DNA of 64,000 nt from Polynucleobacter sp. 86C-FISCH (GCF_018882415.1 NZ_JACVOL010000001.1:186001-250000); one strand, 5' to 3'. Shown: positions 17,482 to 32,763, counted from the first letter of the stretch. Notes: a model not told the origin generated them from the sequence alone. Numbers and translations are program-made.

Positions 17482-19785
17482 TTAGAACTTAAATCGAACT
17501 TCTGCCCCACCACCGTATTCATGACCGTAGGTGTTGTAAGAAGCAACTGCACCGATACGGGCAGATACATCCTTGGTAATGCCGCCCTGAATGCCTAGGC
17601 CCACCATATTAGAGACTGGACCCATATTGGCGCCAACCTGAGTGAAGGCACCATAAGTTGGGCTTGTAGCCTTAATTGAATGAGCCGAATTGCTATTGGC
17701 ATACCAGTCATAACCCAGCTTATAGAAACCGATTAATGACAGTGGATCGTTCGTACCCTTAAGTAATGGATAAACAAAATCCAATCCCGCAAAAGTAACT
17801 GCTGTATATGCAGATGCAGAGCTAATAGCAAAGTTAAAGTCATTACCGCCCTGCTCACTAGCACCGCCCATCCTTAACTGAGAGTAGGATGCACCTACAA
17901 ACGGAGAAACGGTAAAGTTTTCAGCTTGATAGGCTTTGGCTAATTTTGCCGCCGCATACATACCGTTTGTTTTGTAAGAGCTAGTTGCATTGCCGCCTGT
18001 AAATAATCCAACATTAGGAGCGCTACGGTTTGCATTGGTATTGCCATACATGTAACCCAAGGCGCCAGATAACTTCACTTGAGCATCAAAATTACGTGCA
18101 CCATACAAACCAGCATAGAAGTTTGTAGTGTTGAAATTTTGAGTTACTTGCTGACTCTCAGTCATTGAAGTGGAGCCGGTGCCGGCAAACACACCAAAAC
18201 CACCCTCTTTAGAGCGCTTGATATCCCCACCAATAATGAGGTCGTACAAGTTGTAACCAAATCCTGCAAGGTTGTTGTAATTATTGACTGTACCTTTGAC
18301 TGCAGCAGCATCAGCCCAAACATACCTTCCCTCATCATCCTGATAAACCTTGGTTGAAGGTGAAGCAGCCATTGGTGCATGAATGCGATCCATCACTGTA
18401 TTAGTGATATGACTCATTTGCTCAAGACCAATAGTCATGTTGGATGAGTAACCTTCTGCGTGAACGTTGACTAACTGATTAACCTGGCTGGTCGTTAGAC
18501 CCTGAACAGCACCAGCCAAACTTGTTCCATTGGAGAGTGTTGGATTTGAGCCCCCACTCGCAGCTGCTGAATATGCAACCGTTAAGGCTGCCGCTAGTTT
18601 CGTTGCAGCAAAACTATTTGGAACGGATGGGGCCACAGGAGTGCCAGGCGTTGTAGTTAAGCTCCAATTCGTGCCAGAAGAATTTGATAAGACCCATTGC
18701 GTCAATACAATGCCGCCACCAAGAGAGCCGGATGTATTTGCTAAATTTTGAGCTGTAAGCCCACTTAATACATCCGCATAAGTGCCTGATCGACTAATCG
18801 CTGAACCAGAACCAAAGCCAAAGGTTAGTGGGCCACCTGAGACATTTGAAAAAGTAGTTTTGCCGTAATTACTAGCGCTATTAATAATGATGTTGTAGTT
18901 AGTTGGCAATACGCCGGTATAAGTCAGATTTGACTGCGCATTATTAATTGTCTTAATGAGACCATTATTTTCTATGCCGTAACCTGTAAAGCCAAAGCCC
19001 GTACTGCCAGCGATATTGCCCAAGTTATTAATTTCATTTATGGTGCCCCAGTTTCGAATTGAGTTATAGCAAGTAAGTCCATTACAAGCGCCAGCGCGAA
19101 TATCTCCACCAGAATTATTGTTAATAACATTGATAGTATTGCCTGTGCCAACAAGGATGCCGGCATCCTGTCCACCATTTATCGAGCCGCTATTGTTAAT
19201 AGTTCCTATCGATGCAGTATTTGAACCAGATGCCGTATCAAGATAAATTGCGCCAGCGGAACCATTAATAGCACCAGAATTATTGATAGTGCCAATGGAT
19301 GTCGATCCGCCGGCCGTTGACATAAAGATACCTTGGGCGATCGCATTATTCCCATTGTTGTAAATGGAGCCGGTGTTATTTATTGTTGTAATACTTCCAG
19401 AGCCGGTAAGTTGAATGGCATATAGAGCGCCATTAATTTGAGCTGCATTGTTGAGATTTTTTACAACCGCTGTGCCATCCACCTGAATACCGCTTGTATT
19501 AGTGGTTTGACCCTGAATTAGGCTTGAATTGTTTAGATTTTCAACATTTGCATTCTGAATTAACAGCGCAGGATTTGGAAGCCAAGCAGTGGTTCCAACA
19601 TAAGCCCCAGATTGAACAGTTACTTCCGACTTATTGGTGGTTATAGCTACGTTTGGGCAATTTGTTCCCGTAATGGAAACTGGGTCGCCACTGGTAGAGC
19701 ATTGTGCAAAGGCAGCATTAAATGCACCTAGCCCTCCAAGAAAAATACAAAACTTAATAACAAATGGGGTAATTTTTGATGGCAT
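17482..19785 (-). CDS. Autotransporter (type V secretion) protein
   Basis: 767 residues. The signal peptide (ending FNAAFA) is followed by a passenger of about 350 residues rich in Asn-Ser-Gly repeats of the form 'INNSGSINGG', a beta-helix pattern. A linker (about 400-450) leads to a C-terminal beta-barrel of about 290 residues ending VRFKF, with the terminal Phe expected for outer-membrane assembly. Probably a surface protein or adhesin; ligand unknown. It begins 3 bp after a Cys-rich lipoprotein gene and is presumably co-transcribed with it. Confidence 0.88.
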   Translation of the reverse strand: MPSKITPFVIKFCIFLGGLGAFNAAFAQCSTSGDPVSITGTNCPNVAITTNKSEVTVQSGAYVGTTAWLPNPALLIQNANVENLNNSSLIQGQTTNTSGIQVDGTAVVKNLNNAAQINGALYAIQLTGSGSITTINNTGSIYNNGNNAIAQGIFMSTAGGSTSIGTINNSGAINGSAGAIYLDTASGSNTASIGTINNSGSINGGQDAGILVGTGNTINVINNNSGGDIRAGACNGLTCYNSIRNWGTINEINNLGNIAGSTGFGFTGYGIENNGLIKTINNAQSNLTYTGVLPTNYNIIINSASNYGKTTFSNVSGGPLTFGFGSGSAISRSGTYADVLSGLTAQNLANTSGSLGGGIVLTQWVLSNSSGTNWSLTTTPGTPVAPSVPNSFAATKLAAALTVAYSAAASGGSNPTLSNGTSLAGAVQGLTTSQVNQLVNVHAEGYSSNMTIGLEQMSHITNTVMDRIHAPMAASPSTKVYQDDEGRYVWADAAAVKGTVNNYNNLAGFGYNLYDLIIGGDIKRSKEGGFGVFAGTGSTSMTESQQVTQNFNTTNFYAGLYGARNFDAQVKLSGALGYMYGNTNANRSAPNVGLFTGGNATSSYKTNGMYAAAKLAKAYQAENFTVSPFVGASYSQLRMGGASEQGGNDFNFAISSASAYTAVTFAGLDFVYPLLKGTNDPLSLIGFYKLGYDWYANSNSAHSIKATSPTYGAFTQVGANMGPVSNMVGLGIQGGITKDVSARIGAVASYNTYGHEYGGGAEVRFKF

Positions 19786-19788
19786 TGA

Positions 19789-20166
19789 TTACTCGTTTTT
19801 AAATACATTAACCGTTCCGCCACAAGCAGCAAAACACTGTCTATAGGATTCATCGCACTGCCAATTGTTGGCATGCGCTTGGCAGTACATGCCATTAGGG
19901 TTGCACTTTTTCACATCATCATGGCTTTGAGCGCGATTGACGCAAGCCTGATAGTTCAAATGGTTTTGTTGCTGACAGTTGTTTGTGCTGTTCTGAGCCT
20001 GCTGCTGCATGCTGTTGTAACAAACCTGCTTAGTGGTCATACATTGCATTGCGCAGGTTTTGCCATGCTCAGTTGGTGGCGCAATGTATTCGTAGCGATA
20101 GGTAGTACAAGAAGCCAGGGCGATGATTGCCGCTAAGCCAAAGAAAATTCTCTTCAAGTTCTTCAT
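19789..20166 (-). CDS. Cys-rich lipoprotein
   Basis: 125 residues. The signal with lipobox ALASC puts the lipidated Cys at about residue 20. The mature part has about ten cysteines in CxxxC-type spacing (CAMQCMTTKQVC, CQQQNHLNYQAC, MYCQAHANNWQC, CFAACGG), suggesting a disulfide-stapled helical hairpin. I do not recognise a family. It lies 3 bp upstream of the autotransporter gene, so the two may act together at the outer membrane, for example in secretion or folding (inference). Confidence 0.78.
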   Translation of the reverse strand: MKNLKRIFFGLAAIIALASCTTYRYEYIAPPTEHGKTCAMQCMTTKQVCYNSMQQQAQNSTNNCQQQNHLNYQACVNRAQSHDDVKKCNPNGMYCQAHANNWQCDESYRQCFAACGGTVNVFKNE

Positions 20167-20230
20167 TTTGTTAACATGTTATCAAATATAGGCATAATTA
20201 TTACATACAGACCCCGCCCTTTTAAGCAAA

Positions 20231-20812
20231 ATGACTGACCCAACATCAACCAGAAGCGAAAAGAATCAACTACGCCTTAAGCAAGTAGTCGATGTAGCTC
20301 ATCGCCTTTTTGAAAGTCGCGGTTTTGAGAAGGTTGGGATGCGAGAAATCGCTGAAGCGGCATGTATGAGCCCAATACAGGTATATCGACTTGGTCTAGA
20401 CAAACAGGACCTATTGGCAGAAGTCATTTTTCAAGTGAATGAAGAAGTTATTAAAAAGATCAAACCTTTTTCATCTTCAAAGCACAAGGATCCAGTTGTT
20501 TTTATCGAGAGCTATTTATTGGATCTATACAAGCAGGATGTAGCCATTAAGACTATTCGTAAAGAAGGCGCTGCATTTGGATGGCTATGGTCAGGGAAGT
20601 ATGAAGCGTTAATCATTGGACAGGTGATGCAAATGATTAAACCCATTACTGATGCCCTAACCCACTTTGGATATGATGAAATCGAGGCGCGTTGTTATGC
20701 CATCTGGTCGCTCTACTATGTGGGATACCGAAATGCCGTGATGAACAATGCAAATGCGCAAGCATGCTTGGATGACATCAAACCCAGCTTACAAATTAAT
20801 CTCAGGAAATAA
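20231..20812 (+). CDS. TetR/AcrR family transcriptional regulator
   Basis: 193 residues. The N-terminal helix-turn-helix is GMREIAEAACMSPIQVYRL within about residues 35-55. The C-terminal ligand domain is not recognisable. It is divergent from the lipoprotein-autotransporter pair (64 bp between starts), which it may control, and is followed 4 bp later by a small secreted protein gene. Confidence 0.88.
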   Translation: MTDPTSTRSEKNQLRLKQVVDVAHRLFESRGFEKVGMREIAEAACMSPIQVYRLGLDKQDLLAEVIFQVNEEVIKKIKPFSSSKHKDPVVFIESYLLDLYKQDVAIKTIRKEGAAFGWLWSGKYEALIIGQVMQMIKPITDALTHFGYDEIEARCYAIWSLYYVGYRNAVMNNANAQACLDDIKPSLQINLRK

Positions 20813-20816
20813 ATTG

Positions 20817-21161
20817 ATGAAGAAATTAATGTATCTATACGTAATGTTATTGCTCGCACTTCAGCCCGGCCTAAGTAATGCCATAGAAAAGCCTGAAGGT
20901 GTTGTGTACTGTCACGGCAAGACCGTTGTTGAATATCGCCTGATTAACCCAGAAAAGAATGGCACTGCATCTGATGTTGATCTAATAATCAATGGCAAGA
21001 CAGCTCGTTACATGACCGCTTACTCATGGTTTGGCTCAAACCAAGCGACGCCTAAGGGGTTTCGGTTTGCGATTCTGGGTGAAAAACAGTTTGATCCATT
21101 GCTAGTATTTGATGGATATCTTCTGGATGCCAAGAAGAATAAATACCTTAAATGCAATTAA
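20817..21161 (+). CDS. Hypothetical secreted protein, 114 aa
   Basis: The ATG at 20817 is preceded by AGGAAA; the start upstream within the TetR gene is unlikely. The signal peptide (MYLYVMLLLALQPGLSNA) is followed by a small beta-rich domain with two Cys (VVYCHG and the C-terminal KCN) that could form a disulfide. No family recognised. Probably in one transcript with the TetR gene. Confidence 0.7.
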   Translation: MKKLMYLYVMLLLALQPGLSNAIEKPEGVVYCHGKTVVEYRLINPEKNGTASDVDLIINGKTARYMTAYSWFGSNQATPKGFRFAILGEKQFDPLLVFDGYLLDAKKNKYLKCN

Positions 21162-21177
21162 TGATTGCATAAGAAGT

Positions 21178-21267
<90 letters not shown>

Positions 21268-21318
21268 GGTGTGTCTAAGATAAAACTTAAACGATGATTC
21301 TGCCTACTGCTTTTTGAT

Positions 21319-21737
21319 CTATTGGTCGCAAACGCCTGTCATTAGCAGTGCGCCAGAAAAGAATCCAAAAGGCTTCTTACCATCTTTTGCAAAGCCTTCT
21401 ATGCTGAGATAGTCCACAAAGGCGCCATTCTTACCTGCAGACTTTTGCGTCCAGATGACTTTGTAAGCATTACCGTTACTTCCAGATGCGATGACTTTTG
21501 GTTTCCCTAAAGAATCCATCACATCACCAACTACTTCCCCGGTTTTCTTGACCACTGCAAATTCTTGACCAATTCTGGGGCTGTCTTTAACGATATCTAA
21601 CTCTCCATTACTTTTAATGTAGGCGTCACTCAAAACCTCGCATCGATAGGTTTTTTCAGTTGCTAAAACAACAGGAGAAATCAATACCGCACAGATGAGA
21701 GCTAGAAATAATGAGAGCTTATGCATTTGCGAAAACA

Positions 21738-21738
<1 letters not shown>
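21319..21738 (-). CDS. Hypothetical secreted protein, 139 aa
   Basis: Signal peptide (LSLFLALICAVLISPVVLA), then a ~110-residue domain with one Cys at each end (YRCEV and GVCDQ), a probable disulfide. No family recognised. Its ATG overlaps the serS stop by one base (TAATG), so it is translated by re-initiation after serS; a Met four codons later is an alternative start. Confidence 0.72.
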
Positions 21739-23785
<2,047 letters not shown>

Positions 23786-23791
23786 GGATTC

Positions 23792-27100
<3,309 letters not shown>

Positions 27101-27120
27101 GTTTTCAGAGTTGCACTAAT

Positions 27121-27149
27121 AAAAACGCCTAGCGATGCTAGGCGTTTTT
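27121..27149. terminator. Bidirectional terminator after trxB and the antitoxin gene
   Basis: AAAAACGCCTAGC pairs perfectly with GCTAGGCGTTTTT around a 3-nt GAT loop; T-runs lie on both sides. It serves trxB (+) and the XRE gene (-). It is nearly identical to the hairpin at 27810-27838. Confidence 0.92.
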
Positions 27150-27161
27150 ATTTGAGATTTC

Positions 27162-27503
27162 TTATACGCTCAAGGCGAGTAAAGCCACCTCAGGCGCACG
27201 ATCCAATATTTTTAGCAGCGCCTTTGCTGCGCCTGTTGGACTTCTTTTCCCTTGCTCCCAATTTCGGATAGTTTCCAAGGAGACTTCTATGCGATTTGAG
27301 AACTCTTGTTGAGACAAGCCAATCCGTTCACGGACTCGCTTTGCATACTTTGCAGCATCTTGCATGGCCTCGTCATCGTCTTGCTGTTGGTGTAACTTAA
27401 TGAGGCGCTCAGAAGTTGCATCTAATAACTTCTTATTTACAACTCCCTTGGGGAAACTTTTTGGGTTATTTAGATCAACGCTAACTCGTACTATTTTTTT
27501 CAT
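27162..27503 (-). CDS. XRE-family antitoxin-like DNA-binding protein
   Basis: 113 residues from ATG 27503, preceded by GGGAGG 9 nt upstream. The C-terminal helix-turn-helix is RIGLSQQEFSNRIEVSLET followed by IRNWEQGKRSP, as in HigA/MqsA-type antitoxins. The N-terminal ~50 residues are a charged region likely to bind the toxin. It overlaps the 3' end of the BrnT-like gene by 23 bp. BrnT normally pairs with BrnA (ribbon-helix-helix type); an XRE partner is a less common arrangement. Confidence 0.85.
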   Translation of the reverse strand: MKKIVRVSVDLNNPKSFPKGVVNKKLLDATSERLIKLHQQQDDDEAMQDAAKYAKRVRERIGLSQQEFSNRIEVSLETIRNWEQGKRSPTGAAKALLKILDRAPEVALLALSV

Positions 27504-27759
27504 ATCGCTTGACCTCCCTGTTGTTAGCTTTCCTTGCTGAAATAATTCTGATGGCCTTAACTCTTCTAGTGAACACAACTACGAAGACCCTTTTATCAAT
27601 TGCTCCTATTGCGCGATACCGCTCTTCCCCGTAATCCCACCTTTGGTCATGCTCAATAAGTATCGTAGGATCTTTAAAAATTGATATCACATATGCGAAA
27701 TCAAAATTTCGAGAGATCTGGCATGAGTTACTTTTAGCCAAATCCCATTCAAAATCCAT
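27481..27759 (-). CDS. BrnT-like (DUF497) ribonuclease toxin
   Basis: 92 residues. MDFEWDLAKSN at the start, IFKDP, GEERYRAIGAIDKRVFVVVF and RIISARKANNREVKRYE follow the BrnT pattern, a RelE-like RNase that inhibits translation. The usual KHG after the first Asn is replaced by RNF here, so activity is uncertain. The start at 27759 is chosen because the longer in-frame ORF would run through the promoter and operator. Toxin comes first, antitoxin second, as in brnTA. Confidence 0.82.
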   Translation of the reverse strand: MDFEWDLAKSNSCQISRNFDFAYVISIFKDPTILIEHDQRWDYGEERYRAIGAIDKRVFVVVFTRRVKAIRIISARKANNREVKRYEKNSTS

Positions 27760-27764
27760 TAGCA

Positions 27765-27795
27765 CTATGGTAGGCCAATGGCCTACCATAGTCAA
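27765..27795 (-). promoter_or_regulatory. brnT-type promoter with embedded operator palindrome
   Basis: On the minus strand TTGACT (27795-27790) and TACCAT (27772-27767) are separated by exactly 17 bp. The perfect inverted repeat CTATGGTAGGCC-AAT-GGCCTACCATAG (27765-27791) spans the spacer and the -10. An outer AGCACT/AGTGCT pair flanks it imperfectly. This is the layout of an autorepressed toxin-antitoxin promoter; transcription would start 0-1 nt from the toxin ATG. Confidence 0.75.
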
Positions 27796-27809
27796 GTGCT
27801 TTCAAAATA

Positions 27810-27838
27810 AAAAACGCCTAGCATTGCTAGGCGTTTTT
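27810..27838. terminator. Bidirectional terminator after hppA
   Basis: AAAAACGCCTAGC/GCTAGGCGTTTTT around an ATT loop with T-runs on both sides, 20 bp past the hppA stop. It insulates the toxin-antitoxin promoter from hppA read-through and is a near copy of 27121-27149. Confidence 0.92.
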
Positions 27839-27858
27839 GTTTATTACGGCTTGATTGC

Positions 27859-29919
27859 TTAACGTGAGACCACTGGCAACAATGGCACGATGAGCAATGC
27901 CACGATATTGATGATCTTAATCAGCGGATTAACAGCAGGACCCGCAGTATCTTTGTAAGGGTCGCCCACAGTGTCGCCAGTTACTGCCGCTTTATGAGCT
28001 TCAGAACCTTTGCCGCCGAAGTTACCTTCTTCGATGTATTTTTTGGCGTTATCCCAAGCACCGCCACCGGTACACATCGAGATTGCAACAAACAAGCCAG
28101 TCACGATCGTGCCCATAAGCAAGCCACCCAATGCAGCAGGTCCTAGCAAGAGGCCAACTACGATTGGGGCAACCACTGGCAAGAGTGAAGGAATGATCAT
28201 CTCTTTAATCGCAGCTGAGGTGAGCATATCCACTGCTTTGCCGTACTCTGGCTTAGCTGTACCTTCCATGATTCCAGGAATTTCACGGAACTGACGACGC
28301 ACTTCCTCAACCACTGCGCCAGCGCAACGACCAACTGCTTCCATTGCCATCGCACCAAACAAGTAAGGAATCATGCCGCCAATAAAGAGACCAATGATCA
28401 CCATGTGGTTAGACAGATCAAACGACACTTGTTGGCCAATGCCTTCTAAGGCATGGGTGTAGTCAGCAAACAGCACGAGTGATGCCAAGCCAGCAGATCC
28501 AATCGCATAACCTTTGGTCACCGCTTTAGTAGTGTTACCTACCGCATCTAATGGATCAGTAATGTCGCGTACAGATTGTGGCAAACCTGCCATCTCTGCA
28601 ATACCGCCAGCGTTATCAGTGATTGGGCCGTAGGCATCAAGTGCAACCACAATACCGGCCATCGACAACATGGCGGTTGCTGCAATCGCAATACCGTACA
28701 AACCAGCCAACCAATACGCTGCAAAAATTGCGGCACACACAAACAGCACTGGATAAGCAGTCGACTTCATTGAAATGCCCAAACCAGCAATGATGTTCGT
28801 ACCGTGGCCCTTAGTAGATGCTTCTGCAATATGTTGCACTGGCTTGAATTGGGTGCCGGTGTAGTACTCAGTAATCCATACCAACCCAGCTGTTAGCAAT
28901 AAGCCCACTACAGTTGAACCAAACAAGCGCCATTGGCTACCTGGAATACCCAAGGCATCGTCCGGCATGATGAAGTTGGTTACAAAGTAGAAAGCAATCA
29001 GCGATAAACCACCAGCAATAACCAAGCCTTTATACAAAGCAGGCATGACGTTTCTCATGCCAGGCGTTGCTTTTACAAATGAGCAGCCAATGATGGAGGC
29101 GATGATTGAAACACCACCGAGTACTAATGGATAAATAATTGCAGCTACTGGTGCACCAGTCACCATGAGTGAACCCAACACCATGGTTGCAATCAAAGTT
29201 ACCGCATAAGTTTCAAATAAGTCAGCCGCCATACCTGCGCAGTCACCCACGTTATCGCCAACGTTGTCAGCAATCACCGCGGGATTGCGTGGGTCATCTT
29301 CCGGAATACCTGCTTCAACTTTTCCGACTAAGTCAGCACCAACGTCAGCACCTTTAGTGAAGATGCCACCGCCCAAACGAGCGAAGATCGAAATCAGTGA
29401 CGAACCAAATGCCAAACCAATGAGTGGATGAAGAACAGAAGAGAGGTCTTGTCCTGCACCAATCGATACAAGGAACATAAAGAACAAGCCGACACCCAAG
29501 AGGCCAAGACCCACTACCAACATGCCAGTAATGGCGCCACCTTTAAACGCCACATTGAGCGCTTCGTTCATTCCCTTGGTAGCCGCTTCTGCAGTACGAA
29601 CGTTTGCTCGTACCGAGACGTTCATGCCGATAAAGCCGCAAGCACCAGAAAGGACGGCGCCGACAACAAAACCTATGGCAGTCGCAAAATCGAGGAAGAG
29701 CGCCATCAAAATGGTCAGGATTACCCCAACAATGGCGATCGTTTTATATTGGCGCGACAAATAGGCCGCCGCACCCTGCTGAATCGCCTCCGCAATTTCT
29801 TGCATCTTGGCGTTACCAGTACTTTGCTTCAAGATCCAGCCGCGCATCAAAAAACCGTAAATTACGGCTAGGACACCGCATGCCAAGGCAAAATACAAGC
29901 CTAAAGTGACATTACTCAT
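27859..29919 (-). CDS. hppA: Membrane-bound H+-translocating pyrophosphatase
   Basis: 686 residues with about 16 membrane helices. Substrate-site motifs [39 protein letters not shown] and [19 protein letters not shown] are intact. [10 protein letters not shown] carries Lys at the position that distinguishes K+-independent enzymes (Ala in K+-dependent ones). It couples PPi hydrolysis to proton export, conserving energy. Divergent from the soluble pyrophosphatase gene ppa, so both PPi routes share one intergenic region. Confidence 0.97.
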   Translation of the reverse strand: MSNVTLGLYFALACGVLAVIYGFLMRGWILKQSTGNAKMQEIAEAIQQGAAAYLSRQYKTIAIVGVILTILMALFLDFATAIGFVVGAVLSGACGFIGMNVSVRANVRTAEAATKGMNEALNVAFKGGAITGMLVVGLGLLGVGLFFMFLVSIGAGQDLSSVLHPLIGLAFGSSLISIFARLGGGIFTKGADVGADLVGKVEAGIPEDDPRNPAVIADNVGDNVGDCAGMAADLFETYAVTLIATMVLGSLMVTGAPVAAIIYPLVLGGVSIIASIIGCSFVKATPGMRNVMPALYKGLVIAGGLSLIAFYFVTNFIMPDDALGIPGSQWRLFGSTVVGLLLTAGLVWITEYYTGTQFKPVQHIAEASTKGHGTNIIAGLGISMKSTAYPVLFVCAAIFAAYWLAGLYGIAIAATAMLSMAGIVVALDAYGPITDNAGGIAEMAGLPQSVRDITDPLDAVGNTTKAVTKGYAIGSAGLASLVLFADYTHALEGIGQQVSFDLSNHMVIIGLFIGGMIPYLFGAMAMEAVGRCAGAVVEEVRRQFREIPGIMEGTAKPEYGKAVDMLTSAAIKEMIIPSLLPVVAPIVVGLLLGPAALGGLLMGTIVTGLFVAISMCTGGGAWDNAKKYIEEGNFGGKGSEAHKAAVTGDTVGDPYKDTAGPAVNPLIKIINIVALLIVPLLPVVSR

Positions 29920-30102
29920 GCTTGAACTCCCTAAAGTTAATCATTTGTTAATCTTTATTGATTTGCATAACCTGCACTTAGGTAGACCTGGTTCCCGAAA
30001 GCTTTAAACTATGGTCTTTAAGCAGTACCAGTATGTAACAGAATCACCCCTGCGCCCCCTTTATAGGATCAGGGTATTTACTAATCATTATTCGGAGTAT
30101 TT

Positions 30103-30639
30103 ATGAGTCTCGACAAAGTCAAGCCAGGTAAAAAGATCCCTGAAAGCTTCAACGTCATTATTGAAATCCCAATGAATGCGGATCCAATCAAGTATGAAGT
30201 TGACAAAGAGAGTGGCGCAATTTTCGTTGACCGTTTTATGGGTACTGCAATGCACTATCCATGTAACTATGGCTACATCAACAAAACAATCGCTGGTGAT
30301 GGCGACCCTGTTGACGTTCTCGTGATTACTCCATTTCCATTGATCCCAGGTGTGGTTGTTAGCTGCCGCGCAATTGGTGTTTTACAAATGGAAGATGAAG
30401 GCGGTCAAGACGCGAAATTGTTGGCTGTTCCAGAAGACAAAATTTTGCCTATCTACACTCACTGGCAAAAACCAGAGGACATCAATCCTTTACGCTTAAA
30501 CCAAATTCAACACTTCTTCGAGCACTACAAAGATCTCGAGCCAGGTAAGTGGGTAAAAGTTAAAGGTTGGGGCGGCATTGCAGAAGCTCATCAAGAAATT
30601 CTTGAGGGCATCGACCGCTACAACAAAGAGAACAAGTAA
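30103..30639 (+). CDS. ppa: Soluble inorganic pyrophosphatase (family I)
   Basis: 178 residues. [17 protein letters not shown], the signature [10 protein letters not shown] and the acidic metal-binding residues of [24 protein letters not shown] are typical of hexameric bacterial PPases. It drives biosynthetic reactions by removing PPi. A ribosome binding site (CGGAG) lies before the ATG. Divergent from hppA with 183 bp between. Confidence 0.97.
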   Translation: MSLDKVKPGKKIPESFNVIIEIPMNADPIKYEVDKESGAIFVDRFMGTAMHYPCNYGYINKTIAGDGDPVDVLVITPFPLIPGVVVSCRAIGVLQMEDEGGQDAKLLAVPEDKILPIYTHWQKPEDINPLRLNQIQHFFEHYKDLEPGKWVKVKGWGGIAEAHQEILEGIDRYNKENK

Positions 30640-30673
30640 TTTTTTAAATTATTGATAGGCTTTGTGAATCGGA

Positions 30674-32293
30674 GTGAGCGCACAGAAAATTGCTTTAGCC
30701 CAGATCAACCCATTACTGGGTGATTTGGCTGGCAACGCGCAGCTGATTCACAAGGCCGCTCTAGACGCCTATTCTCAAGGCGCCAAACTCGTAGTAACCC
30801 CTGAGCTTTCGCTCACAGGCTATCCCCCAGAAGATCTATTACTCCGCCCTGCCTTTATTGAAGCGGCGCAGGAGCAACTTGAACTCTTGATGAAAGAGCT
30901 CGCTCAGCACTCTGGTCTGACCGTTATCGTGGGGCACCCCAAAAAGACATCCGCAGGTTTGCAAAACTATGCATCCGTTTTACAAGACGGCAAAGTGATT
31001 GCAGGCTATGCGAAACAAGAATTGCCTAACCATGAAGTATTCGACGAAGTGCGCTACTTCGTGCCCGGCAATCAAGCTTGCGTATTTGAATGCGACGGCA
31101 TTCGTTACGGATTAATTTTGTGTGAAGACGCCTGGCATGCTGGTCCAGCTAAGCAAGCGCATGCTGCTGGCGCACAAGTACTACTCGTGCCGAATGCTTC
31201 TCCGTATCATTTGAAAAAAGAAGCGCTACGTATTGATGTGTTGCGTGGCCATATTGCCCAAACCAAAATGCCGCTGGTCTATGTCAATGCCGTTGGCGGA
31301 CAAGATGAATTGGTTTTTGATGGTGGCTCATTTGCTCTAAATAGCCAAGGTGAAGTTGTGATGGCGATGCCCCAGTTTGAAACTGGCTTAGGCATTGTTG
31401 CAACCTCCCCATCCGGTGAATTAGAAAAAGGCTTGATTACCCCACCCCAGTCTGTTGAGGCACAGGCCTATCAAGCGCTGGTCTTGGGTGTACGTGACTA
31501 TGTCACTAAAAATCGCTTCCCTGGTGTGATTATTGGACTATCTGGCGGCGTGGACTCAGCATTGGTTCTAGCAATTGCTGTAGACGCTTTAGGTGCCGAC
31601 AAGGTACGCACCGTCATGATGGCCTCACGCTATACCGCAGACATCTCTTGGATCGATGCGCGGGAGATGGCACAGAACCTAGGCGTGCAATACGATGAGA
31701 TTCCAATCAGCGGACCGGTTGATGCTTTAGAGGCATCCTTAGCTGAGCAATTTAAAGGTTTAAATGTTGACGCTACTGAAGAGAACATTCAGGCACGTGT
31801 GCGTGGCACCCTGCTCATGGCTCTATCCAATAAAACTGGTCGACTCGTTTTAACCACGGGTAACAAAAGCGAAATGGCGGTTGGCTACTGCACGCTCTAC
31901 GGAGATATGGCCGGTGGCTTTGCAGTCATTAAAGATATTGCAAAGACTTTGGTGTATCGCTTATGCGCCTATCGCAACAGTATTAAGCCCATCATTCCGG
32001 AGCGCATTTTGACTCGCGCCCCTTCAGCAGAATTGCGCCCTGACCAAAAAGATCAAGATAGCCTACCTTCCTACGAAGTATTAGATGGGATCGTTGAACG
32101 CTATATGGAGCAAAACCAATCTATCGCCCAGATTATTGCCGCAGGCTTTGATGCGGAGAGTGTAGAAAAGGTTACCCGCCTCATTAAGCTCAATGAATAT
32201 AAGCGCCGTCAGGCGCCTCCAGGGGTCCGTGTAACTACCCGCGCTTTTGGTCGGGATTGGCGTTACCCAATCACATCACAATTTAGAGCCTAG
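30674..32293 (+). CDS. nadE: Glutamine-dependent NAD+ synthase
   Basis: 539 residues in two domains: an N-terminal nitrilase-type glutaminase (Glu in VVTPELSLTGYPPEDLL, Lys in YAKQELPNHEVFDE, Cys in LILCEDAWH) and a C-terminal synthetase with the PP-loop SGGVDSALVLAI. It makes NAD+ from deamido-NAD+, ATP and glutamine. The start is GTG at 30674; a TGA three codons upstream excludes an earlier one, and the ribosome binding site is poor (GGA abuts the GTG). 34 bp after ppa. Confidence 0.96.
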   Translation: MSAQKIALAQINPLLGDLAGNAQLIHKAALDAYSQGAKLVVTPELSLTGYPPEDLLLRPAFIEAAQEQLELLMKELAQHSGLTVIVGHPKKTSAGLQNYASVLQDGKVIAGYAKQELPNHEVFDEVRYFVPGNQACVFECDGIRYGLILCEDAWHAGPAKQAHAAGAQVLLVPNASPYHLKKEALRIDVLRGHIAQTKMPLVYVNAVGGQDELVFDGGSFALNSQGEVVMAMPQFETGLGIVATSPSGELEKGLITPPQSVEAQAYQALVLGVRDYVTKNRFPGVIIGLSGGVDSALVLAIAVDALGADKVRTVMMASRYTADISWIDAREMAQNLGVQYDEIPISGPVDALEASLAEQFKGLNVDATEENIQARVRGTLLMALSNKTGRLVLTTGNKSEMAVGYCTLYGDMAGGFAVIKDIAKTLVYRLCAYRNSIKPIIPERILTRAPSAELRPDQKDQDSLPSYEVLDGIVERYMEQNQSIAQIIAAGFDAESVEKVTRLIKLNEYKRRQAPPGVRVTTRAFGRDWRYPITSQFRA

Positions 32294-32315
32294 ACACCCA
32301 GAAAATAGCCATTTT

Positions 32316-32345
32316 TTGGCAAGCTATTGAAGTTCTAGGTATGAT
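32316..32345 (+). promoter_or_regulatory. Sigma-70-type promoter of glnB
   Basis: TTGGCA (32316-32321) and TATGAT (32340-32345) are separated by 18 bp. The predicted start is about 14 nt before the glnB ATG, after which AGGGGGAA provides the ribosome binding site. No sigma-54 GG-N10-GC site is visible. Confidence 0.55.
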
Positions 32346-32365
32346 TACTGCATTAGGGGGAATAA

Positions 32366-32704
<339 letters not shown>

Positions 32705-32730
32705 CGATCGATTAAATGCATTACCTAAAC

Positions 32731-32756
32731 CAGCGGCTTAATTAGCCGCTGTTTTT
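32731..32756 (+). terminator. Rho-independent terminator of glnB
   Basis: CAGCGGCT pairs with AGCCGCTG around a TAATT loop (32731-32751), followed by TTTTT. It lies 27 bp past the glnB stop. Confidence 0.9.
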
Positions 32757-32763
32757 ATTTGAA

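Noticed and set aside
27504..27578. Longer N-terminus of the XRE antitoxin
   Set aside because: Would extend inside the toxin gene; the GGGAGG site points to ATG 27503.
27760..27795. Longer N-terminus of the BrnT-like toxin
   Set aside because: The extra codons coincide with the -35/-10 promoter and the operator palindrome.
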